Of a DNA stretch of 64,000 nt, positions 32,838-56,360 are shown in pieces (the stretch's first letter is position 1; every line of letters starts with the position of its first letter). Location: positions 824,220-888,219 of the forward strand of contig RPFO01000253.1 of assembly GCA_009746045.1 (NCBI GenBank), in the 5' to 3' direction. Made by a program: the position numbers and the translations under genes. The DNA is from Mesostigma viride. Lineage: Eukaryota; Streptophyta; Mesostigmatophyceae; Mesostigmatales; Mesostigmataceae. The notes under the pieces were generated by a model that saw only the letters and a program-made list of their open reading frames with translations, did not search any database and was not told where the DNA came from.

Positions 32838-33470
32838 ACTATGGCCTTGTGTAGGCCCAGGTTTGATCCCAAGAAGAAAGAGGATACATACATTGTAAGC
32901 TAGTATTCCCGGGGCTGCCAGAGGGCCATACCCAGGATGAGGCTAGGGAGTGGTTGTTCAAACTCTCACATGCTTAATATGCTAGTGATAACGTTCGTGA
33001 CTGGTTTGCATCCCTGCGTGCATCCACACCTATTCATCAATCTGCCAAGCCCATCCAACAGTTGGTACAATTGTATCAAAAGCGTGCCGGCAGTGGGGTG
33101 GATGTGGCAGAAAATGTTTTGTGGGCACAGTTCATGGTAGACCTTCGTGCACTAGTCACCACGGGGGAGCACTTAGAAGTACTCAAGGGCTTCCAGTGGA
33201 TAGAGGCGTACAAGGTCAACAAGCGGGACTATGTCAGTGACAATAAGAAGTATGTCATGTACATAGAGGGGGATGAGGAGCTTAAGAAGCTCAATGCGAA
33301 GTACTTAGTGCACCTGTGGTTGCAAAAGGCAGAACTGGATCCTACCACGCTGTCAGTCATACTGGCATGCAGGTCTGAAGGACAAGTGGGAGGAATTCAG
33401 GAAAGCAATGCATGGCTTATGTGCAGCAGTGCCTAGAGCCATTTGCTGCTGAAGCCAAGGATGGTAAGGT
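32838..33470 (+). pseudogene. Copia-4 gag core
   Basis: Across two frames this reads RPRFDPKKKEDTYIV, GLPEGHTQDEAREW and DWFASLRAS. At 33062-33436 it continues with QLYQKR, FQWIEAYKVNKRDYVSDNKK and YLVHLWLQKAEL. Each has a counterpart in Copia-1 (GLPEGYT, NWFGSL, FRWVEEYRV). An in-frame stop near 32900 and a frame change near 32960 show decay. Confidence 0.68.
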
Positions 33471-33590
33471 GAATTAAGCAGGTTAAGGGGGAGGAGACCT
33501 CAGGTACGGGGCTCTCTAAAAAGCAGATGCAGTCGCTGGTGGCCCAGGTGAAGGCGGTATTAGGGGGGGATAAAAACAAAAACAATAAAA

Positions 33591-34277
33591 GTGGGGGAGA
33601 TGGAAATAGGGGGGGGGGGGAAGAATAATAACAACAGAAAACAAAAACCAAGTGGGGGAGCTAGCAAGCCAGCGGGTGCTAAGCCAGCAGGGGGGGATAG
33701 GAGGTTGCCTCATGACCCCACCAAGCATTGTGTTAGGTGCCTTTGTAAGGGGCACTTAAAGGATGATTGCTGGAAGGGCAAACCTGATTATGGCTCTGAC
33801 GTGGATGTTTGTCCTGGTTGTTGGAAAACACGTCACCCCATTGCAGCAGGAGCGCGGTGCACGGCTCCAAGGCATAACAAGAACACGCCGGGGCGCTACA
33901 ACCGCGCGGGGGCAGCAGACCAGGGAGAGTCCTGTAAGCTACCCTCACCATTTTTCACAAATGGTTACCTGCTACCTTCTGTCTGCCAAGTGTTGCCTGA
34001 GTGTGAGGATGTGGACTGGGATGTGGCATATGATATGACACTGTCACACATGCTTCGTGACCCCACCATAGCTTCTCTCAGTGCAGCAGCAGAAAAGGTA
34101 ATCACGTATGGTGCTCTAGCAGAGCAACTGCACAAGGTCATGGGCCATGAGGCTGTGGCTGAAAGGCTAGCCAATAAAATACAAGGCCATGATCTGGAAC
34201 AGATGTGCAGGCACGTACGTAAGCACTGTGAGCAATGTCAGTTATTGTCTAATCACCAAGAAAATGTCCTCAAATGA
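33591..34277 (+). pseudogene. Copia-4 zinc knuckles and truncated integrase module
   Basis: After a Gly/Asn/Lys linker come CVRCLCKGHLKDDC (C-x2-C-x4-H-x4-C) and a second Cys pair (CPGC...ARC), as in Copia-1. A spacer without a protease follows, then the integrase zinc module: HKVMGHE, and CEQCQ near 34230. The frame ends in a hairpin at 34261-34286. Confidence 0.75.
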
Positions 34278-34286
34278 GGACATTTT
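34261..34286. repeat. Perfect hairpin at the Copia-4 breakpoint
   Basis: AAAATGTCCTCA and TGAGGACATTTT form 12-bp arms with a 2-base loop. It sits exactly where integrase homology ends, so it may mark the edge of the next inserted sequence. Confidence 0.8.
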
Positions 34287-35450
34287 TAAGCATGGATACC
34301 ATTTGTAATAACTAACACATGTCAACACATCCATGAGTACGGTATGGAACCATGTTCATTTATGATATGTTCAAGAGTTGCAATGCTTAACATCCATGAA
34401 ATATGCTCATTGTATAATTGTTTACGATTTATGAATGCAGGGGGGTCGCTACGCGAGTGACCAAATAGCACTCAAGTCAACAATATGCCAAGATAGAAGG
34501 CATGGCCAGGTCACATGTGGCTGGTCCTGAAAATGCACCGAGGGTGCCCACAACATGTCTATGTTACACCCTCGCAGTCGACTAGACCCTGCAGCCTGCC
34601 AGGGGGGGGCACAAAATGTAACTGACAGCCAGGGACCATGGTGCAGGCCAAACAGCAGGCGTAAAGCTAGCTCAGTCCAAAGAGTGAAATATGATGCAAA
34701 TACTTGCCAAGGTTAGGTCCATGATCGTTAGTAGAGGCTCGGCTGCCACCACGGTGCTAAACCATGATGTTGAACCCTTACGTTATATATGAAACATATA
34801 CTGCAAAGAGGCACAAGTTGTAACGCAAGCACAATGTAAACATGACAAGCTCAAGTTTCTAAGCCAGTCTTCTCATCACTTGGACATGAGTTGAAGCATT
34901 AGAAACATATGGGCAACATATTACCAGCAAGCCTTCAAAAACTTCTCAGCAACAAGGCAGTATATGTGTTGAATCAAACTACCACATCGCAACAGCGACT
35001 CAGGGCTATGTGCTACATCTACTCCCAACGGAGTGATGTTGATAATTAATTAATTAATTAATGTATGCCTACGTGATGAGCCCACACCCGCCCATGCAAT
35101 AGCTGTAGCGATTTTGAGTCATGCTTTGCCCATGCAGAGAGTCACTCTCTGCTGAGATGCTATGCACCAGCTATAGCCTAGCCATGTACATCTTCCACCC
35201 CATATGTCATGCAGGCCTTCTAGGCCATCTCCCCATGTCGCACCGTGCGAGCATGATCGGGATGCATGATCCATCATGGCGGCGCAGGTGCACATTGTGC
35301 ACCCCGAGCAGGTGACAGTTTACATCCTCCACCTGCAGGTTGTAGCCCAGACTGTATTAAAAACCCATAGATGCCCCTTCTCAGGGCTATGTGTTACATA
35401 TGCTCCCCACGGAGCTATGTTCTTAATTAATTAATTAATTAATATATTTG
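34287..35450 (+). repeat. Non-coding block with two (TTAA)n-tailed repeat copies
   Basis: No gene seen. Two related 3' ends are present. At 34998-35062, CAGGGCTATGTGCTACAT-CTACTCCCAACGGAG leads to an (ATTA)n run. At 35381-35446, CAGGGCTATGTGTTACAT-ATGCTCCCCACGGAG leads to a second (TTAA)n run. The body of the second copy (about 35110-35345) has a counterpart near 58890-59065, sharing GCAGAGAG...CTCTCTG and CAGGTGC...GTGCACC stems. These look like short retroposons or LINE 3' ends. Confidence 0.6.
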
Positions 35451-35492
35451 CCAGTTCCACACTAAATGAACTCGGTCGTATGGTTGACAAGC

Positions 35493-38400
35493 TCATGGCC
35501 GTTGCCGCCTTGTGTTCGCCGCGGCCCCGCCCTTTTCAGGCTTCCGGGCCGCTGCCGCAGCGGCCCCTGCCCTCGGACGGCCTTGTGCTTGGGGTACATT
35601 CCTTGCGCCAGGTTGGCCAGGAGAACCCCGCTCCCTTGCCTGCCCCAGCGCAGCAGGCCGTAGGCCCTTCGCCAGGGGCACTTCCTTTGCTGGCCGAGCC
35701 GCTGGCTTGCCCTTGCCCGCTGGCTGCGCCCGCCCGCCACGGTCCCCCTCGGCATTCCTTCCACCCGCCGTCACCCCTCTCAAACTAGGAGTTCCTGACC
35801 TTGTGGAGGCAGGAGTTGCCCTGCCACGAACCGCCCCTGTTCCCTCCCTCACCGCCTCCGCTCCCGCCCCCTGCTGGACCACCCTCGCATCTCTACCCCC
35901 GGCGTCCCTCCTACGGGCCGCCTCACCCCGCACATCCCTTGCTGCAGGCCCCTGCTGTGTGGCAGCGGTACCCCCTGGGCTGCGCCGGCCTGGATCCAGG
36001 GGTGTCACCGCCAGGGCGCCCTTACTGCGGCCGTCCGACACCAGCACAGGCACATCATGGCCCACCATGAGTATTGTGCCCCTTGGGCCGGAGCCTTCCT
36101 CCCGTGTGGCCTTGGCCGCTCCTTGGCCTGCGCCCCTGGCCGCCGCCTGCCGCTGTGCCGGCTGCTGCGCCGTCGCGCCCCCTGGAGTCCCTGGCTGCCT
36201 CCTCTGCTCCCTCCTCCCGCCGCCCCGGGACGATGACTGGGCGTCTTGCGCTTGCTGCCGCCCTGCGCTCGCAGTCACCCCCCGCACTTGTTCCATCGCT
36301 CGCAACAGCGCCTTCTCCCTCTCCGCCGCATGGTGGAGCGCGTCCTGTTGCTGCTTCAGCTGCTGCTGCAGCGCCAATAATTCTGCCGAGCTGGCCATGG
36401 CCATGCCGTGCCCGCCCGCCCCAGCGCTGCCAGGTGGCAGTGCCACAGGCGCCGAGGATCCCTGCGCCACACCGCCAACCCCGCCATCTTGTCCCAGGCC
36501 GCTGGCCTCCTGCCCTGCGGACTGGTCGGCACCATGCATGCTGGCATCCGGCCCATCATCATAGTCATGGTAAAGAGAGGGGTCCGCCTCCTCCAGCTTG
36601 TGGTCGTCATCCATGACATCATTGACCCCCATACCCTGGCCGCCAGCCCCCCCGTAACCGCCATTCCCTGGGTCCACGCCATCGCTGGAACCGGATCCAG
36701 ATGCCCAACGCTGCAACTGCACCATGCGGTGCTCCAAGTCTGTCAACGCCGACGACTCCATGGGGTCTGACGGCCCGACACTAGCACCCGGCACTACTGC
36801 TGCTGCTGCTGCCCCCGGCAGTACTGCTGCTGCTGCTCCCGGCATAGACCCCACGCTGGCAGCCGCGCCTGCCCCTATGGCCGTGTGGCCAACGTCCCAA
36901 GAAGAGCCATGCGGCTGTAATGCCGACAAAGCCTGAGGAATGATGGGGTCGGGGACGTACACCGTGCGTGGCTGCACGGCTTGCTGCGGTCCCCCTTGTT
37001 GCTGCGGCTGCCGCTGCCATAGTTGCTGCTGCTGCCCCTCCTGCGCCTCCCGTTGCTGCTGCTGGTGCCACAGCCGCTGCTGCAGCAGATCCCACGGCTG
37101 CTGTCGCGGCGCTTGCTCCTGCTGCTCCTGCTGCAGCAGCAGCTGGTGGCGAAGCTGCTCCTGCTGCTGCTGCTGCTGCAAGGCGGCCGCCGCAGGGTCG
37201 GTCCAGGTACTACCCTGCTGCACGAGCCCTGGCTGCCGCCCTATGGCCCCCCCGACCATCGCCCCCGCCGCAAGCTCGCCACTTGCGGCCGTAACGCTGG
37301 GCTGTGCCACGCCGCCCGTCTGCCCAATCCCACGGGCGACACCCCCACCACCATAGTACGCGCTCACATCACCACCGACCGCCACCGCACCCCCCAAAAC
37401 AACGCCACCCGTATCGCTGTCATCATCATCGCCACCAAATGCCGTCCTGCCATTAAGGTCTTGCACAGCACCGCCATCATCATCCACGTCCCCGACCCCG
37501 CGGGCAGTAGCTCGAGGCCCCTCCTCGCTCGCAAAATCTTCACTGACAACATCACCCTGGCCCAGGCCCTGTCTTTCACCCTGGCTCCATGGGTTTTCCT
37601 GGGTGTCCACAACATCGCCAGCGGAATCATCCTCCACTGCGGCATCATTCTCCTCCACCCGCGCCTCCTGCTGCTCCTCTACCGCATCTCCATACGACTT
37701 GCCACTGTCAGCTGTACCGGCCAAAGGCAAGTCTCCCACCGGCACGTCCAGCCCCACAGACACACGCTCCTGCCCCGCGGGACCGGAGGAAGACCCCGCC
37801 TCCTGGCCTTGTACTTGCATCTCGGTGCCCCCAACCACGCCAGTGCGAGCAGCACCGTAATTGCTGCCGTACGAGGCTACCGCACTCGCGACAGGATCCC
37901 ATCGCGCCTGCTCTCCCTCCCCACCCGCCTTCCCCTGCAGTCGTCCTTCCGCCTTGTCCTCCTCCTTTTCGTCCTCCTTATCCCCCTCCTGCAGGCCGTA
38001 CCCAGACGTCTTGCTGTAATCATACGGTCCCTCCTCATCCTCTGTGACCGAAGCGATCGCAGGGCCAGGCACATAAGGCGCCTCCTGCCCTGCACCCCCC
38101 ATACCACCCTTCTCCTCCTTTCTGCTGTCTACCGCATCAGCAGCGTTTGTGGACAACACCACGGCCCCCTGCTCCCTTGCCATGTCCTCCCCAAGGCCCC
38201 CGTCGCCCACCCCGCCCACCCCCCAAGCCACGGCCACATCTGCATCGTATGCAGGGACCGCGCCTGTGTCATATGCTGGCACCGCCCCCGCCGCATCCAT
38301 GCCAGCCGCTGGTGTACCCCGCACCGAGTCCGTGCCGGTTGCCAGAGTGCTCCCTGCAGCATCCCCACCATCGGCAGCACCAGCAGCAGACACATCCAAA

Positions 38401-41400
38401 TATGACCCCAGCATTGACGACGGCGATGAGAGAACGGAGGCAGGAGAAGCGGACGGTGAGGTGCCAGATGCTGGTATAACGCCATCAGCGGCCAACAGCG
38501 TCTCCTCGTCACCATCGGCACCGTCGACGCCCGCACTCCGCCCATCCCCATAGCCCCCCCCCCAGCAACCCCGCCGACCCCACTTCCCCCCCCTCTATAC
38601 CCTGGCCCAAGGAGCCCCTCACCGTCCACCCCACCATGGGCCGCGTCATCGTACGCGAGGGGGTCCGGAAGAAGAGACGACGCGTCTCCGCCCGCATCGG
38701 CTCCTGCGCCATACGCAAGACCTTGAGCAGCACCTGGACTCTCGGGCACTGGTGTCATGCTGTCATGGATGTCCATCCCGCTATAGGCACCCATTTCTGT
38801 GGAGCCCGCAGATACACCCCCGGAAGCAGAAGCCCCCAAGTCAACGGATGCCTCAGCCAGGGTGGAACCTGAGGATGTCGAGCCATACAGTGACGACAGT
38901 TCTTCCGCCACCCCATACGGGGACAACTCTTCCCCTGCATCATCCATCAAGTGGGGAAGCCCATGACCATCGGACCCCTCACCCGTGGCATCCTCGTCCT
39001 TGGCATCCGCTGACCCATCTGATCCAGTGCCTGCCCCACCCATGTCATCCATGCCAACCGCGACATCACCCTTTTCCTCATCCATCCACAAAGCGGACGC
39101 GACGTCACTGGCATCCGCCGCGTCATCCGCAAGGCCTCTGCCCCCCTCGGCACCTCCTAATGAGCCACCATCGGCAGCAATACCAGGCGTTGCGGCGGTG
39201 ACCGCTCCTCTGGAGAGATCAGACTGCATCGTGACAGCAGGAGAGGAGATGGTGCCGCCATCCGCAACGCCCTCGTCGGCCTCACCAGCCAAAGAAGGCA
39301 CGCGCAAGGCATCGGCAAAAGAAGGCGAGGACAAGGCAGTGTTGCGTAGCCCCACATCAACAGTTGTGTGCAGTTCCACGACGGCCCCCGCGCCACCGCC
39401 TCCACTGTCGCGACCGCCATAGTCCCCAACTCCGTCGTCCACTGCCGCAGCCTCGACGTCATCTACACCATCAGCATCAGCCGTAGCTTCGCTTGCAACC
39501 CCACCAGCGGCCGATGACGTATTTGCAGGCCCCGTGGACCCTTTGTCTTCCTGCGACAGCTGTCTATCCTCGTCCTCGTCCTCCTTCCCTCCCTCCTCCC
39601 CATACCCTCCCTCACCTGCCGACTCCTCCACCATGTCACCCTGGCCCCTTCCTCCCTCTTCTGCCCCTTCCCCTTCCTCCTCTGCCTGCCCCTCACCAAT
39701 CCCATCGCCGCGCTCTATCTCATCCAGCACCTCCTCCAGCACGGCGTCATGCCCCCCTTCGTCTGCCCCGTTGTCCTCCTCCCCTTGCCCCTCCCCTTCC
39801 TCGTCCACTTCCACCTCCACGATCTCATCAAGACCATCAACAGCCACGTCCTTGATCACACCAAATTTGTCCCCCCCCGACCCTGCCGCCTCGCCCGCTG
39901 CTTGACCCTCCCCATTGATGCCACCGCCACTGCTAGCATTAGCATCCTCATCCTCATCAGCCCCTTGTGCAGGCCCCCCTTGTCCCAGGCGAGGCCGAGA
40001 AAAGGAAGAAGAAGAGGAAGAAGAAGAGGAAGAGGAAGAGGAGGATGGGAAAGATGACAAGGAAGAGGACGAGGAGGAGAAAGGGCTCGCGCGGTGGGCG
40101 GAGGGTAACCTCAGCGCCGCTTGTGATAGACCCCCATCTTCATCACGCCCATTGGACGCGTCGGGTCCATGGGTAGGTTGCTCGGATGCCCAGCCCTCCC
40201 CGCTCATCATGTGAGCTCCACCGTATGCCAACCACTCCTGCGTGCCGCCCTCATCATCATCCCCAGATGACAGAACGGCGTCCGATGCGGCATCCAGCGC
40301 GTCGGATACAGCGACATCCCCCTGGTTATCCCAATCCTCATCCTCACCCCCCTGTGTGGCAGCCGATGCACCACCAGGGGGAGCTTCAATCGCCGCTTGG
40401 GCGCCAGCTGTCATACCACCCACATCGCCATCCCCAACCCCAGCTGCGGCAATTACATCATCACCCTCGCCCTCCCCATCCCCACCACCATCCCCACCCT
40501 TGTCCCCGTCTCTGCCATCACTGGTGCTTCCACTGGCATCCGACACATCGCCCCCACCATCCACCGCATAACCCCCGCCAACCCCCCTCAAGAGGCCACC
40601 AGCGTCGTGCGTGCCCGTTGCTGTTGCTGGCACACTGGACTTGGACCCCATGCCAGAGGAGAACGGCCCCGCCTGGTCATCATAGGCCCCATCCCCAAGG
40701 CCCCCCGCCCCTGCCCCTGCCCCTGCCCCAACCATCATCCTTGTATCGCCATCGTTGTCTGCGCTCCCATCATCGTCACCGTACTTGTGGTGACGGGTGC
40801 TGGCATCCGCCGTCGTCGCCGCGCCAGCAGCCCCTCCATATCCATCAGGACGGGCGAGGGCAGCGGGGCCAGAAAGATCCTGCCGGTTGGAGGCGGGTGT
40901 CTGCCAATCATGCAAGGGGTCAACAGCACTGCTGGGTCCCGGGCCAATGTGCGGCAGAGCCCCGAATATCTCCGCCTCCTGTGCCCGTTCATAGGGCCCT
41001 GTGCTACCCGCCGCACCGTCATAGGAGCCGGAGACTGGCATGCCCCCGAACGCCTGCCCTTGTTGATCGACCCCGTCTGGCCTTGCCTTGTTTCCAATTG
41101 CGTAGTTCATGCCCAGATCGGTGCGACCGCTGCCAGTGGCGGAGCCAGACCCACCAGACGTGTCCGCGGCCGACCCGGCGATGTTGGTAGCATAGTCTGC
41201 ATACCCGCTGCCTTCCAAAGCAGTAGTGCCTAGAGTCATCCCGGCAGCCACTCCCAAGCCTCCCTCTTGATGCAACCCCTTGGTGGCAGCATAACCAGAC
41301 AACCCGGCACTCGCGTCTTCATACCCTGCCCCCTGGCCCGTGCTGTACGCCTGCCCTCGCCTCACACCACCCCCACTGCTCCCAGCAGCCCCCACACCAT

Positions 41401-42541
41401 CGTACCCATAAGCGCCCGCAACGGCCTGGGCGCCCCCCGCCAGGGCGTCCCCGAAACCTCGCTCCCCTTGCGCCGCGGTGCCGCTACCGTGAGCACCCGA
41501 GGGTACTCGTCCTCCAGCGTAATCGTCGCCTTCGTTACTACTGATCGCCGCCACCACGTCCAGCGTGGGGTGTTCCCATGACCCACCATGGTAGCCACCC
41601 CCTCCTGGCGCCTCCGCGCCGGGGGCAGAGGCTGATGACGCGGTGTCGCCAGCAGCAGCTGCTGCGCCGCTCAGGGGGCCCAGGGTGAAATCCTCCAACT
41701 GGCCAGGAACTAAGCCTTGCCCGGGCAACGAGGATAGGGAATCCGAGGCCGCTCCGGGGCCATTCCCTGCGACGGCATCGTAACCGTAGCCACCTGGCAC
41801 ATTGGCAGAGTCAGGTAGCACATCCCCCATGTCGGTACTGCCATCCCCTGATCCCATGGGGAAGTTGAGGCTGGCATCCCCCCCAACTCCGTAGTGGGAG
41901 CCGCTCGCGCCGTCGTCGCCAGCCGCCCCACTACCGAGGTGTAGGGGCGAGTGCCTGGATTCTCCAGTCTCGCCCATGGCAATGCCGTCGTCAGCATACG
42001 TCCCCGAGTCCATCGTCGTGCCAGATTCAAGACCCGACGTCAGTGACCCGAAGGCAGCATCCTCGTCGCCTCCCGCCTGGGCCTCATGAATGCCGGCGGA
42101 GGCAATGCGTGAATCGAGTGAGACTTGCACCGTCGATGCCGCTTCATCCTGGGCTTCTCTGCCAGCGCCGGCCAACTCCTGGCTGTCAGTGCCGTCCTGT
42201 CCGCGGGTGCGTAGGCCCCCATAAGCTTGCTCTTCGTCTGCGCCGGGAAGGGCTACCTCGGGCCCGTCCGATTTTTCGGCATTCAAGGCATTTGTGTCGG
42301 CATTGTCGCTAGCATCCGAGACCCGTGAAAGATCAGGGGCGTTGTATTCGCGGTATCGAGCTTCATGTACGGCGCTAAATGTGTCATGCGGGAGAAACAG
42401 CGACACATTGCTGTAATAGACGTGAGCAAGATCCGTCACCACTACTGCGGTAACCAGAAACCCTACAATGTAGACCCACGAGCGGGACAGCGGCCTTCGC
42501 CTTCGAACCACAAGGTCGGCAACGTGCAGGGACCGATGCAT
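35493..42541 (-). CDS. Giant low-complexity single-pass membrane protein, one apparent frameshift
   Basis: ATG at 42541 starts MHRSLHVADLVVRRRRPLSR, followed by one hydrophobic segment (residues about 22-40, VYIVGFLVTAVVVTDLAHV). Basic residues before it predict a type II anchor with the bulk outside the cytosol or in the lumen. The rest is Gly/Ala/Ser/Asp/Glu-rich with a Ser run and few Cys. At a run of ten G (38554-38563) the frame changes. On the other side the same composition continues without a genuine start codon to a stop at 35493-35495, through Gln-rich and coiled-coil stretches (LLALQQQLKQQQDALHHAAE) and a basic Pro/Gly/Arg tail. One extra base would give about 2349 codons. No known domain is seen; a cell-wall or matrix role is a guess. 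Confidence 0.6.
38554..38563. repeat. C10/G10 homopolymer at the frame change
   Basis: Ten consecutive C on the plus strand. Upstream and downstream frames of the giant ORF differ by one base here, so an eleven-base run would restore a single frame. An assembly indel or a real null allele both fit. Confidence 0.8.
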
Positions 42542-43984
42542 CTCAGCAGCGTAGCTTTAAAAGCGGCTTGATGCATAGAAAAGCGACGGCATTGGTTAAC
42601 GTATGCTAGGCCTGCCATCAATGCCTGACGCCTCCATTGTAGATGGTGGCTTCCGACATTTTCCAAAAGGGAATCAAGTTCGTCTAAATTCCACTGTCGA
42701 CCATCACTGGTTTACTGCGATGACTTGGCTCGCATCTTGGCAGGACACGCTACAGGCTGGTTAGGCCCAAAGGGTCAAAATTGTGTCAGGTTGCCATAAC
42801 TTTTGAAATACTTTTCCAAAAATACCGCCAAATAGGTCAAAATTCATGGAAAAATATATTTTTAAACAAATTAAAAATATATTCATGGAAAAATATATTT
42901 TTTAAACATCTGTGTTGAGAAAATGCCACTTGAGCCCATTTCCCCGAAAATCCCTTTCGCGCAGGTTCCCGCCTTCCCGGCCCTGCAGGAACTTGTGAAC
43001 AGCTGGGTGTTCCTGACGTGCTGGCCAACGACTGACCCGGCCCAGCAATAGCTACTGTACGGGATGCCGCATGCAGCAGCGTGCCGGGGCGACTCTACAA
43101 CATTGAAGATCATCATGCGGCCTCAGAAGGGGCCCCATGTGCTTGCTGATTTGTAGCCGTAGCTTGCCATAATTCCAATCGACAGCGTGTTTGCACGCAC
43201 ATCAAGCGCTGCACCAAAATTTAGGCGCAGAATCTCGCATTTCCGTACCTTCGCCTTTTAAATAGGCGGGCCAACATCCATAGCTTCACCTCGCCGACCG
43301 TTTCATTTTTTATTTTCCAGATGGGAAGTGGTGTTGAACGCAGATAAAAATGGCTTATCATTTGGCGTTGCATAAAGAATTTGGAGTCGGCCATTGTCTA
43401 TGTTATCATCGAGGTTATGGGCTTGTGCTCCTTTTCCTTCGCGCCTCGCACAAGTAGTCATTAGGGAGGGCCACGCCTACGTGATTTCCCAACATGTTAC
43501 GTCTCGCGATATAGGCGAATGACAATCCGTGACGTGCGCATAAGGCGTACTTTGATGACGCTTTGCTTGACTCCATGATATGTGACTTTCTCGCCCGAAG
43601 CCTAGCCGTTGATTGGAGGCGGACAATGATAAATTTCTAGTGATTTGCGCGCGAAACGAGGTAGGCAAGTCGTGCCCCCCGGTGAATTCGCATGTATACA
43701 GGATGGCCTATTTTTTAACATAGGAGGGCCTGGGCCATGTTTTGCGTCTGCGTGTGTGTTTTTTGTTTGTTTTCCAACTAGTTTTGCGAGCAATGGTTGG
43801 ACTTGTTCCAATGGTGGACTGGTTGCCACTGGAATTGAAGTATTGCCATTCCACGTATACTCCGTGTCCACACTGTCGTGCCTAGCAAACTTTACTCTGG
43901 GTGGAGGAACTTGGTTGCGTTTACCTGAATATGTGAATGCGTTAACTGATGCTGCTGCCTTTTCCCTTGGTATGGTGTCAGCAG
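42542..43984. promoter_or_regulatory. Divergent intergenic region between membrane-protein gene and SEUSS-like gene
   Basis: About 1.4 kb, the only space for the promoters of two head-to-head genes. It contains a direct repeat of ATTCATGGAAAAATATAT (42841 and 42881) within an A/T-rich patch. No firm TATA box or other element can be assigned. Confidence 0.4.

Positions 43985-56360
<12,376 letters not shown>

Larger units (their letters stand above)
30680..34277 (+). mobile_element. Copia-4: 3'-truncated copia element inserted in Copia-3
   Basis: Begins with an LTR-like block starting AGTTAGTC (30680) right at the break in the Copia-3 integrase frame. The gag N-terminus (31167), gag core and double zinc knuckle all match Copia-1. 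The element ends in the integrase zinc module at about 34255, next to a perfect hairpin. No protease, RT or 3' LTR follows in the window. Confidence 0.78.

Noticed and set aside
34255-34300. Helitron 3' end (hairpin near a CTRR terminus)
   Set aside because: The hairpin is good but no CTRR end, TC start or A/T target junction was found in either orientation.
35512-42312. Long plus-strand frames opposite the giant membrane-protein ORF
   Set aside because: GC-rich antisense shadows. The minus frame has an ATG, membrane anchor and consistent composition over 7 kb, which the plus frames lack.
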